This document shows, piece by piece, positions 7,757 to 15,546 of a stretch of 19,071 nt of DNA. A model generated the notes under the pieces. That model searched no databases. It saw nothing but the letters and a program-made list of their open reading frames with translations, and was not told the origin of the DNA. A program made the position numbers and the translations under genes. This DNA is from Rikenellaceae bacterium UBA1749 (GTDB lineage: Bacteria > Bacteroidota > Bacteroidia > Bacteroidales > Rikenellaceae): positions 1-19,071 of the forward strand of contig DCHP01000011.1 in assembly GCA_002315675.1 (NCBI GenBank), given 5' to 3'. Each line of letters starts with the position of its first letter. The first letter of the stretch is position 1.

Positions 7757-7776
7757 CATGATTATTTGAAATTGCA

Positions 7777-10161
7777 ATGACAAAAATTTTTGATTTACAG
7801 GATATTCCAGAAAATCTATTAAATAACGTAGGAGGTAAGGCAAGAGGGTTAAACCTTTTGATAAAATATGGCTACTCAGTCCCATCAGGATTTGTGATTA
7901 CAGATATTGATGATGATGACGATTTTGATTCAGTAGCCCAGAAATATGAATCCATGGGATTTGGAGCTGTTTCTGTACGTTCATCAGCATCCACTGAGGA
8001 TGGAAATGATTTTTCTGCGGCTGGACAGTTTTCCACTTTTCTCAATGTAAATGGAAAAGAAGAATTGAAGAAGGCAATAAAGGATTGTATTTCATCTCTT
8101 CATAATTCTACAGCTGAACATTATACTAAAATGTTTCTGAATTCAACAAGTAGTCAGATGACTGTTGTTATCCAGAAAATGGTCAATGCTAGATGTGCAG
8201 GTGTTCTTTTTTCCAAGGCTCCTATGCGCAGAAGTGCCGCACTTGTAGAAGTAGTACCAGGTCTTGGTGAGAATCTTGTCTCAGGTGCAGTTGCCGCACA
8301 ACAGTATTTTGTAAAGAATGGTCAGGTTGAACAAATGCCCGAGAATTCATTGCTTTCCCATCAGGAGGCAATTCAGATTGCAGATGGAGGACGTAAGGCT
8401 CAGAAACTATTCGGTCAACCTATGGATATGGAATGGGCAATTGATGAGAATAATCAAATCCAATGGCTTCAGGCTCGTCCTATTACTGTTGAGGAATCTG
8501 TAAATGTGAATGAATTTGATTGTGAAATTGACGGGGAAAACAATGTATACACTATGGGAAATATCGGTGAGGTTATCCCTGGTGCAGTAACTCCACTTAA
8601 TATTTCCACTAATATGTATGCTCTTGATTATGGTATCAAGGCAACCACAATGGAAATGCATTGCGCTCCTAAAGACACTCCCCCATTCTTCTATATCTCT
8701 ACATATTACAACCACATGTTCTTTAACATGTCAAATATGTATCGAACAAGTCACAAGACATTTGGAACGGCAAAACATACCTGTGACATCATTATCTGTG
8801 GTCATGAACTTACTGACTATCCTGATATTGATATGAAGGATGACTCTTTCATAAAGAAATTATTCCATACAATTCCGTTAATTAAGTTGGTGTTAAGTGG
8901 AGAGTCTGCAAGAAAAGGAATGGATAAGGCTATTTCCAGACTTAAGTTTGACTTATCCAAGGATATGAACACTATCTACAAGCAGATTCTTGATAATTTT
9001 GAACTATTCAAAAAGATTCATTATTACCATTATTGTACTTCATATTATTCTGGAGGTGCAACAAATATCCTGACACTGAAACTTGAAAAGCACTTTGAAG
9101 ACAGAAATCAGCTTCAGGCTCTTTTGGCAGGTAGTTTGACACAGATAGATGATTTTGAAAGTGCAAATGTCCTCAGAATGATGAAATCTTTATCAGAAGA
9201 AATCCTTAGAGACAATCCTCAAGCCAAGTTATACTCATCAGCTGACCTTCAGGATTACATAGAAAACCGAGCAAGTGATGTAGTTAAAACAAGCTATCAG
9301 AACTTTATGGCCAGACATGGTCATAGGGGAATACGTGAAATGGAAATCCGTTCGCTCTCATGGAATCAAAATAAGAAATCATTCTTCAAGACACTCAAGA
9401 GTGTTATTTCATCTTTGGGACAGGAAAGTAAAAGGGCTGAAAAATCATGGACAGAGTATGCCGATGAGCTTTTAAGTGCATGTACGCCAACGCAAAAGGC
9501 CAACCTGATGAAATATGTGCTCAAGGCCAGAAAAGGTGTTTGTTACAGGGAATATACCAAGTCAAAGGTTATTTATGCACTTGATCAGTATAAACAGGCA
9601 TACAGGAAACTTGCTGAGTTGATGACTGATGCTCTTATACTCCCTGACGTTGATGCTATCTACTTCCTGACACAGGAAGAGGTAGGTCGGCTTCTAAGTG
9701 GCGATACTCACCTGATTAAGAAGGCTCTTGCCAGAAGAAGAATTTTCCCTCAGCTTGAGGAAATGAAGTTCCCATTTGTCACTCTTGGAATTCCTGAGCC
9801 ATTGTCTGATGAGAATACCAATTCTGATTCGGTTGTTTATCATGGTACACCTGTATCAAGAGGTGTAGCCAGCGGTATTGCAAGGGTCGTTAGAAACGAA
9901 GAAGATGCATCCGAACTTAGTGAAGGTGAAATCATGGTTGCAGCATGTACAGATATTGGCTGGACTCCATATTACAATATAATAGGCGGACTGGTTACAG
10001 AAATCGGCTCCGCTTTGTCTCATGGAATTGTTGTTGCACGTGAGTATGCGCTCCCTTCTGTTGTCAATGTCCCTGATGTTATGAGTGTTATTCATACAGG
10101 AGACATGGTTACAATTGACGGTAATACCGGGATGGTATATATAGACCAGAGAAATTCTTAA
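7777..10161 (+). CDS. Rifampicin-phosphotransferase-like dikinase (PEP synthase-type ATP-grasp plus C-terminal phosphohistidine domain)
   Basis: The 794-residue protein has no signal peptide and should be cytoplasmic. Residues about 15-240 form the ATP-grasp domain of PEP synthase/pyruvate phosphate dikinase: VGGKARGLNLL, SVPSGFVIT, VSVRSSASTEDG, and QARPIT at its end. A middle domain (about 250-670) starts GNIGEVIPGAVTPL and ends with a segment rich in REYTKSK and IYFLTQEEVGRLL, both resembling rifampicin phosphotransferases. The C-terminus is the swivelling phosphohistidine domain, GLVTEIGSALSHGIVVAREYALPSVVN, with the expected catalytic His749. There is no C-terminal PEP-binding barrel, so it is not housekeeping PpsA or PpdK. 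By family, ATP's beta phosphate would pass through His749 to a substrate held by the middle domain; rifampicin is known for Rph, but the substrate here is unproven. The next gene starts 8 bp after its stop, indicating co-translation. Confidence 0.5.
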   Translation: MTKIFDLQDIPENLLNNVGGKARGLNLLIKYGYSVPSGFVITDIDDDDDFDSVAQKYESMGFGAVSVRSSASTEDGNDFSAAGQFSTFLNVNGKEELKKAIKDCISSLHNSTAEHYTKMFLNSTSSQMTVVIQKMVNARCAGVLFSKAPMRRSAALVEVVPGLGENLVSGAVAAQQYFVKNGQVEQMPENSLLSHQEAIQIADGGRKAQKLFGQPMDMEWAIDENNQIQWLQARPITVEESVNVNEFDCEIDGENNVYTMGNIGEVIPGAVTPLNISTNMYALDYGIKATTMEMHCAPKDTPPFFYISTYYNHMFFNMSNMYRTSHKTFGTAKHTCDIIICGHELTDYPDIDMKDDSFIKKLFHTIPLIKLVLSGESARKGMDKAISRLKFDLSKDMNTIYKQILDNFELFKKIHYYHYCTSYYSGGATNILTLKLEKHFEDRNQLQALLAGSLTQIDDFESANVLRMMKSLSEEILRDNPQAKLYSSADLQDYIENRASDVVKTSYQNFMARHGHRGIREMEIRSLSWNQNKKSFFKTLKSVISSLGQESKRAEKSWTEYADELLSACTPTQKANLMKYVLKARKGVCYREYTKSKVIYALDQYKQAYRKLAELMTDALILPDVDAIYFLTQEEVGRLLSGDTHLIKKALARRRIFPQLEEMKFPFVTLGIPEPLSDENTNSDSVVYHGTPVSRGVASGIARVVRNEEDASELSEGEIMVAACTDIGWTPYYNIIGGLVTEIGSALSHGIVVAREYALPSVVNVPDVMSVIHTGDMVTIDGNTGMVYIDQRNS

Positions 10162-10169
10162 TTTATGTA

Positions 10170-11654
10170 ATGTCTTTCAGTAATCATTCTTTCATCAAAC
10201 TTCCTGCGTTGGTTTCCAATGGCATGATTCTTCAGCAGGATTCAACTGTGCACATATGGGGATGGTATGATGGAAACGATGAAACCATATCGCTTTCTAC
10301 GGACTGGAGTGATTCCATTTCGAAATCCAAAATAAATGGTAATTTCTGGGATTTCAATGTGCGTATCCCTGAGGTTGATCATATTTTCCATTCATTAAGG
10401 ATTTTTACTTCGGACGATTCCGTTGAAATCAATGGAATACTATTCGGTGAAGTATGGTTTGCCGGCGGGCAATCCAATATGGAAATGAAGATGAAAGGAT
10501 ATTGGCGTGCTCCTGTTGATGGTTCTAACCGTGAGATTGCAGAAGCTTCATCCTTTCCAGAAATCCGTATGTTTACTGTTGAACGCAATGCATCACTTGT
10601 CTACCAGGAATATTTTTCAGGGAAATGGGAAACTGCATCCCCTTCCACACTTGTTAACTGGAGTGCAACATCTTGGTTTTTTGCAAAGCATCTGTATAAT
10701 TCACTCAGAATCCCGGTAGGTGTTATTGTTGCTTCATGGGGAGGCTCTACGATTGAAGCCTGGATGCCAAAGGAAGATGTTCAATGTTTCGATGATATCA
10801 ACTTCAAGTCTTTGGAACAGTTTGATGGTACTCAGCAGACTGTTAGTATGAACGCTCCTTATCTTATGTATTATGGAATGTTCAAACCAATAACTAAATA
10901 TACAGTAAAAGGAATCCTTTTCTATCAGGGTGAATCAAATGTTGGTAGACATAAGTCATATTCTTCAAAACTTCAAAAACTTGTTTTACGCTGGAGGGAT
11001 GATTTCGGAATAGGAGATATACCATTCTATTTTGTTGAGATTACTCCATATGTATATGATCCACGTCAAAATGGTATGGGTATATTTGGCGCACTACTTC
11101 GCGAGGCACAGTTCAAAGCTCAGAGCCTTATTCCGAATTCCCAGATGATATGTACAAATGATCTTGTCGGTGAATGGGAAAAAGATAGTATTCATCCAAG
11201 TCAGAAGGAACCTGTTGGTGAAAGACTTGCATGGTGTGCGCTTTCGAGGGATTATGGTCTTGAATCTGTATGTTGTACTTATCCATATCTTAAGGAAGCA
11301 AAATTTAACTCTGGAAGTGACAAGGTGGAAATCTCCTTTGTTAATTCTCCAGGTGCTCCTCAGTTATGGACTGATTTTACAAATGCAACTGGAGGTAAGA
11401 ATGATCCCCATGTAATGTATTATCTTCTCAGTCAGCTTTCGGGTGTTGTAGGATTTGAAGTTGCAGGTGATGACAAGGTTTTTCATCAAGCTAGAATCGT
11501 AGGACTTGGAGAAAATCCGAGTTCTTTCATAGTTTCCTCTTCTGAAGTATCCTCACCGGTTGCGGTCAGATATTGTTTCCATGACTTTTCAGTAGGTAAT
11601 CTTATCAATCAGCGCGGTATGCCAACGATACCATTCAGAACTGATAGCTGGTAA
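10170..11654 (+). CDS. Leaderless SGNH hydrolase, sialate O-acetylesterase family
   Basis: This 494-residue protein resembles bacterial SIAE-type esterases: KLPALVSNGMILQQDSTVHIWGW at the N-terminus (usually found after a signal peptide), then GEVWFAGGQSNM with nucleophile Ser102, SWGGSTIEAWMP, ILFYQGESNVGRH, and DSIHPSQKEPVGERLA with Asp339 and His342. Full SGNH catalytic set is present, so it should remove O-acetyl groups from a sugar or glycoside. Unlike most family members it has no signal peptide; a stop codon lies directly before the ATG, so no upstream start is possible. It therefore probably acts in the cytoplasm. The 8-bp gap from the dikinase gene implies translational coupling and a shared pathway. 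The acetylated substrate is not evident, and xylan or sialic acid should not be assumed. Confidence 0.5.
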   Translation: MSFSNHSFIKLPALVSNGMILQQDSTVHIWGWYDGNDETISLSTDWSDSISKSKINGNFWDFNVRIPEVDHIFHSLRIFTSDDSVEINGILFGEVWFAGGQSNMEMKMKGYWRAPVDGSNREIAEASSFPEIRMFTVERNASLVYQEYFSGKWETASPSTLVNWSATSWFFAKHLYNSLRIPVGVIVASWGGSTIEAWMPKEDVQCFDDINFKSLEQFDGTQQTVSMNAPYLMYYGMFKPITKYTVKGILFYQGESNVGRHKSYSSKLQKLVLRWRDDFGIGDIPFYFVEITPYVYDPRQNGMGIFGALLREAQFKAQSLIPNSQMICTNDLVGEWEKDSIHPSQKEPVGERLAWCALSRDYGLESVCCTYPYLKEAKFNSGSDKVEISFVNSPGAPQLWTDFTNATGGKNDPHVMYYLLSQLSGVVGFEVAGDDKVFHQARIVGLGENPSSFIVSSSEVSSPVAVRYCFHDFSVGNLINQRGMPTIPFRTDSW

Positions 11655-11821
11655 ATGTTCAGACCCTATAATCTGTTAATCTTGAACTGATATTTGTTTT
11701 AATATTTTTCTATTTCAGGTCCTCTATTTTATCTTTTCCCAAATTCTTTTGGCTTATTCGTTGACTTAATTATATAATTCTTTTCATATTCAATATATTT
11801 GCAGAAACAAGCCAGAAAGTC
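11655..11821 (+). promoter_or_regulatory. Intergenic gap with a possible secondary promoter
   Basis: TATATTTG at 11794-11801 matches TAnnTTTG perfectly and would start transcription about 14 bases before the ATG at 11822, the same geometry as the dikinase promoter. No -33 TTTG stands at the usual distance. No terminator hairpin is seen in this gap, so read-through from the esterase gene is also possible. Confidence 0.5.
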
Positions 11822-13153
11822 ATGCACATTAAAGTTATTAAGGTTCCAGTAAGTAAGGATAAGGAAGTAGATATCTCTCGAGGTGGAATATTTGCATATT
11901 TAGGTGATAAGAATTCAATTGTAACAAGAAATAAAGTCAATTTCAAACTGGACAATGGAATACCTGGAACTGGCTTTTATACAACTGCAAAAGTTACAGT
12001 AGTAAATCCCTATTTTATAATAGGCACTTCCCTGCTATATTGCCTTGGTTTTTCCATGTTGTCATTAATTGCAGCAAACTCTGACTACTCCCTTGAAATA
12101 TTCCTTGATAATTGCTTTTCTACTCTAAATATTCTATACATCCTCTTGTTTCTTGCCATAATAACAATTACTACATTCGGAGTTTATTATTACAAGACTC
12201 AATTATGTGACAGGTATAGAAAGTATTGTTCACGGCTTGATGAGGAGATTGTCAGGGTTAAATCTGCTATTGATTCAGAATCGGGAATCAAACATGATAT
12301 TCTCTCTTCATACCTTAATTGTATGAATATTGAAAAGGAAATAGCAAAGGCTGAGCCTGTATTGTTTGCACTTGACAATTATTATTCTGATAAATATTCT
12401 GCTTCCAAGCAGGAATATCTTGAGCGAGTCAATAAACTTTATTCAAGTCTTCAGGATGCAAGATATAAAATGGATGATTCACTTAGTGAATTTGAGATGT
12501 CAAATTACCAGCATCTGTGTGAATCCTTTGAACTGGTGGCTACCGCATCCAGATTCTGGGATATTTCAAGTCTGACTAATCCTTCAAATCTGCGTCATTG
12601 GATCAGGATTACTTTTGGAACAGGTATTTTTGATTATATCTACTCCAATTCATATCCTCCTATTATGCAGACATCCAAAAACGAAAAGTTATATATCTAT
12701 TCCAAGTTCATTCTTTTTTCCAGAAGTACCATAGATTTTGATATTATACCATTGGATTCTGTTAAGTTTGAATTCGATTATCTTCCCGGGACTACTGAAT
12801 GTGCTATTATTTCCATTCCTTCGCACGGAATCAAATTTTCATGTTCTGATCCAGATGATCTTAAGTTCTTTGTTGATGTCTTCGAAGCATACAAAACCCA
12901 TAGTGATTTGAAAAATATGAGGAAAAAGGATTCTCTTCTTGAAGAAACTGCATTATATATAATTCTTAAGAGAAGAGTATCGCATGAAATGATTCGCAAG
13001 CATTTCAGTCTCGGTAATGCACGTACCAGAAGAATTCTAAACCAGCTTGAACAAATGGGTATTGTAAGTCCAGAAGATCAGGATAATATGCGTTCAATAG
13101 TTATGTGGGATATTGAAAAAATACGTGGAATCATTGATAATTACAAGTTGTAG
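11822..13153 (+). CDS. Membrane protein with coiled coil and FtsK-gamma-like winged helix, no ATPase
   Basis: The 443-residue protein is not a family I can name. In order: a cytoplasmic-type N-terminus with GGIFAYLGDKNSIVTRNKVNFKL; two membrane segments at about residues 64-86 (YFIIGTSLLYCLGFSMLSLIAA) and 101-123 (NILYILLFLAIITITTFGVYYY); a charged, probably coiled-coil region at about 128-215; a beta-rich stretch at about 295-360 (YIYSKFILFSRSTIDFDIIPLDSVKFEF) that looks like a PH-type fold; and a C-terminal winged helix at about 372-428: LLEETALYIILKRRVSHEMI, then RKHFSLGNARTRRILNQLEQMGIVSPED. The last part strongly resembles FtsK gamma (RRFRIGYNRAARLIDQLEEMGIVGP), which reads chromosome-orienting sites and contacts XerD. 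The FtsK motor is absent. It could be a membrane-tethered DNA binder or a regulator; function unknown. Confidence 0.5.
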   Translation: MHIKVIKVPVSKDKEVDISRGGIFAYLGDKNSIVTRNKVNFKLDNGIPGTGFYTTAKVTVVNPYFIIGTSLLYCLGFSMLSLIAANSDYSLEIFLDNCFSTLNILYILLFLAIITITTFGVYYYKTQLCDRYRKYCSRLDEEIVRVKSAIDSESGIKHDILSSYLNCMNIEKEIAKAEPVLFALDNYYSDKYSASKQEYLERVNKLYSSLQDARYKMDDSLSEFEMSNYQHLCESFELVATASRFWDISSLTNPSNLRHWIRITFGTGIFDYIYSNSYPPIMQTSKNEKLYIYSKFILFSRSTIDFDIIPLDSVKFEFDYLPGTTECAIISIPSHGIKFSCSDPDDLKFFVDVFEAYKTHSDLKNMRKKDSLLEETALYIILKRRVSHEMIRKHFSLGNARTRRILNQLEQMGIVSPEDQDNMRSIVMWDIEKIRGIIDNYKL

Positions 13154-13192
13154 CAAAACTTTTCGAACCAGACATTAATAATCATTACAGTA

Positions 13193-13963
13193 ATGGATAG
13201 TTATAGAATTAAGGAACAGTTTGACCTTATCGCTTCCAGATATGATGAGGGAAGAAGATGTTTGATTCCTTGTTTTGATGATTATTATGTCAGGTCAGTC
13301 AGCATATTAAAGCAATTAAAGCCAAAGGCCAGAAATATCATTGACCTTGGTGCCGGAACAGGTCTTTTGACAAAGGAATTATATCTTTTGTATCCAGAAG
13401 CCTTATTTACTCTTTTAGATCTTTCAGTTGATATGCTTGAGGTTGCAAAACAGAGGTTTCAAGGATTGGATAATTTTTCATTCAAGGTTTTGGACTATTC
13501 GGATAGAACTATATTGGATAATTTGATTTCTTCAAACCAAGTTCGCGGCACTGAAAGCCCTTTTTCTCAAATCAATTTAGATTCAGCAGATAATCATTCA
13601 GCAAATAGTATTGATATTATCTCTTCTGCCCTCTCTATTCATCATTTAGAGAACCAGGACAAGCAATGTCTATATGACACAATTTACAATTTACTGCCTC
13701 ATGGAGGAATATTTCTGAATCTCGATCAGTTCTGTGCCGAATCTCCTAAACTGAGTCAGGCTTTTGACAACTGGTGGCTTACCTATATAGAAACAAGCGG
13801 AATAACTCTGGAGGCTAAATCAAAATGGCTTGAAAGGAAGAAACTTGATAGAGAAGTCAGTATCAATACGACACTTGAAATGCTGAACAGATCTGGATTC
13901 CGGAAGACTCAATGTGTTTATCAGTTTATGAAATTTGCAACTATTATTGCCGTTAAGGATTGA
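13193..13963 (+). CDS. Class I SAM-dependent methyltransferase
   Basis: The 256-residue soluble protein has the Rossmann-type SAM fold: motif I NIIDLGAGTGLLTKEL (Asp51 to Gly57), motif II with an acidic residue in FTLLDLSVDMLEVAKQRF, and a motif IV/V region IDIISSALSIHHLENQDKQ followed by LLPHGGIFLNLDQF. This arrangement is typical of small-molecule methyltransferases of the UbiE/BioC-like group; the acceptor cannot be read off. The C-terminal part (FDNWWLTYIETSGI...WLERKKLDREVSINTTLEML) probably forms the substrate lid. It lies 39 bp after the membrane protein gene in the same direction, so it is likely co-transcribed. No clear terminator follows before the convergent UPF0597 gene. Confidence 0.5.
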   Translation: MDSYRIKEQFDLIASRYDEGRRCLIPCFDDYYVRSVSILKQLKPKARNIIDLGAGTGLLTKELYLLYPEALFTLLDLSVDMLEVAKQRFQGLDNFSFKVLDYSDRTILDNLISSNQVRGTESPFSQINLDSADNHSANSIDIISSALSIHHLENQDKQCLYDTIYNLLPHGGIFLNLDQFCAESPKLSQAFDNWWLTYIETSGITLEAKSKWLERKKLDREVSINTTLEMLNRSGFRKTQCVYQFMKFATIIAVKD

Positions 13964-14075
13964 TTCTAAAACCTGATAAAAAAATCTTGACTCTCTTCTC
14001 CTTCTCTTTTTGAAGATGTCCTAAGTGAAATGCAATATTTCAACCATGAAGATATTCTGGTTTATGCAAAGAGAT

Positions 14076-14097
14076 AGATACTGTCCAGATACTGTCC
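14076..14097. repeat. Short tandem repeat, 2 x 11 bp
   Basis: AGATACTGTCC occurs twice in direct succession between the two convergent genes. Only two units, no further meaning visible. Confidence 0.5.
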
Positions 14098-14171
14098 CAA
14101 ATAGTGTGTCTGTGCTAAGATAATAGCCTGCAGACTTTGAACTACCAGTTAAGATCCTTTTTGTCGATTTG

Positions 14172-15458
14172 TTATTCTTTTTCGTTCAGCATCAGGTTGA
14201 TAATCTCTTCGTTGGTCTGTTTCATTCCTTCCTTTCCGATTCTCCCTATTCCTCTGATTGTTGATTCGATATCTTTACGAACAATACCATCGCCGCACTG
14301 GAAATCATTGCCTCTGATTGCCATATAGTATCCGAGTATCCCGGCATCAACTGATGATGCTATCTTAGCTGCACAGGATGCTTTTGCTCCGTCACAGACA
14401 ATTCCTGATACTATCGCAAGTGCATTAACAACTGTATGTGAAACTACGTTGAAGTCTCCTCCACATAAATATGCAATTCCAGCTCCAGCTCCAGCTCCTG
14501 CACTTACAGCCCCACAAAATGCTGATAATGTCCCTATGCCGCTTTTTTCATGAATTGCTACCAGGTTTGAAATAATTAAAGCTCTATACAGTGAATTCAA
14601 GTCGGAATGTAATTCTCTTGCATATTCAATAACTGGAACCGAACATGTTATCCCTTGATTCCCACTTCCGGAATTTATGATTACAGGAAACTCGCATCCA
14701 TTCATTCGTGCGTCAGATCCTGCAGCAGCTTTTGCCCTGGCTCTTATCTTTACATCGTCCTTATATACTTCACCAAGAAGAGTGCCGATATTTGCTCCAT
14801 ATTTTCCCTTAAGGCCTTCTTCTGCAATTTCACTGTTATATTTAATCTGTCTATCAAGAATATCCTTTACATCCTGGATATCTACAACGCTTGCAAATTC
14901 CCATATTCCTTCCATTGTCAGTAGACTCCTGTCTGTCATATCCTGTTCCCTATTGTTGTCATCCAATTCCTTTTTTAGAATGCATTCACCGTTTTTCTCT
15001 ATAAGTACAATATTTGTATGGAAGTCAGTTATTCTAATTCTTGAATATGAATCATTGTCATATTCTGTGATAATGATATCAAAAACATGTCCATCTTCTA
15101 TAGACTGGATATCCATCTGACATTTATCAAGATAATCAAGCATGGATTCTCTTTCATTGTCAGAAACTGATGAAAGGACCTCTAATTCCTTGTCAGCGCA
15201 TCCTGCGATTATTCCTGCGGCAACAGCAGCCTTTATACCCTTCATCTGGTTCGTGTTAGGTACAATGACACTTTTTACATTTTTGATGATACTTCCGCTA
15301 ACCTGTATCATTATTCTATTGGGAAGAATTCCCAATACTTCCCTTCCCTTTGCAGCCGCATAAGCCAGTGCTATTGGTTCTGTACACCCCATTGCCGGAA
15401 CCAACTCTTCTTTGAGAATATCTAAATATGTACAATAAATAGAGTCTCCTTTTTTCAT
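14172..15458 (-). CDS. UPF0597 / L-cysteine desulfidase family protein (CyuA/YhaM-like)
   Basis: The 428-residue cytoplasmic protein is full length for the family. The N-terminus LKEELVPAMGCTEPIALAYAAA carries the conserved Cys25; further cysteines appear in NSGSGNQGITCSVPVI, AYLCGGDFNV and IVCDGAKASCAAK, consistent with the iron-sulfur cluster of L-serine dehydratase-like and L-cysteine desulfidase enzymes. Family members break L-cysteine into pyruvate, ammonia and sulfide (E. coli CyuA, formerly YhaM, is the model), and some are annotated as serine dehydratase alpha subunits. It stands alone on the minus strand, with no cysteine transporter or regulator next to it, and is preceded by the terminator of the upstream glycosidase gene, so it has its own promoter. 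Family is certain; the amino acid used is inferred. Confidence 0.5.
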   Translation of the reverse strand: MKKGDSIYCTYLDILKEELVPAMGCTEPIALAYAAAKGREVLGILPNRIMIQVSGSIIKNVKSVIVPNTNQMKGIKAAVAAGIIAGCADKELEVLSSVSDNERESMLDYLDKCQMDIQSIEDGHVFDIIITEYDNDSYSRIRITDFHTNIVLIEKNGECILKKELDDNNREQDMTDRSLLTMEGIWEFASVVDIQDVKDILDRQIKYNSEIAEEGLKGKYGANIGTLLGEVYKDDVKIRARAKAAAGSDARMNGCEFPVIINSGSGNQGITCSVPVIEYARELHSDLNSLYRALIISNLVAIHEKSGIGTLSAFCGAVSAGAGAGAGIAYLCGGDFNVVSHTVVNALAIVSGIVCDGAKASCAAKIASSVDAGILGYYMAIRGNDFQCGDGIVRKDIESTIRGIGRIGKEGMKQTNEEIINLMLNEKE

Positions 15459-15486
15459 ATTTCTCTTTAGTACTTGATTGAAAGAA

Positions 15487-15519
15487 ACACCTGCAGGAAC
15501 TTATGGTTCCCGCAGGTGT
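15487..15519 (-). terminator. Intrinsic terminator of the 1005-residue glycosidase gene
   Basis: Arms 15487-15500 and 15506-15519 form a 14-bp stem with one G-U pair around a 5-base loop. On the minus strand it is followed by TTTCTTTC. It stands 28 bp beyond the stop at 15547 and 28 bp before the UPF0597 start codon, separating the two minus-strand genes. Confidence 0.5.
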
Positions 15520-15546
15520 GAATTTATGAAATAATATCCAATTATT

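Noticed and set aside
7777..10161. Housekeeping PEP synthase or pyruvate phosphate dikinase
   Set aside because: Those enzymes have a large C-terminal PEP-binding barrel after the phosphohistidine domain; here the protein ends right after that domain.
14076..14097. Tandem 11-bp repeat as an iteron or phase-variable tract
   Set aside because: Only two units, between convergent genes, with no replication gene or reading frame involved.
14677..15120. 147-codon plus-strand open frame
   Set aside because: It lies wholly antisense to the UPF0597 gene, whose protein is clearly recognisable; the opposite frame is a by-product.
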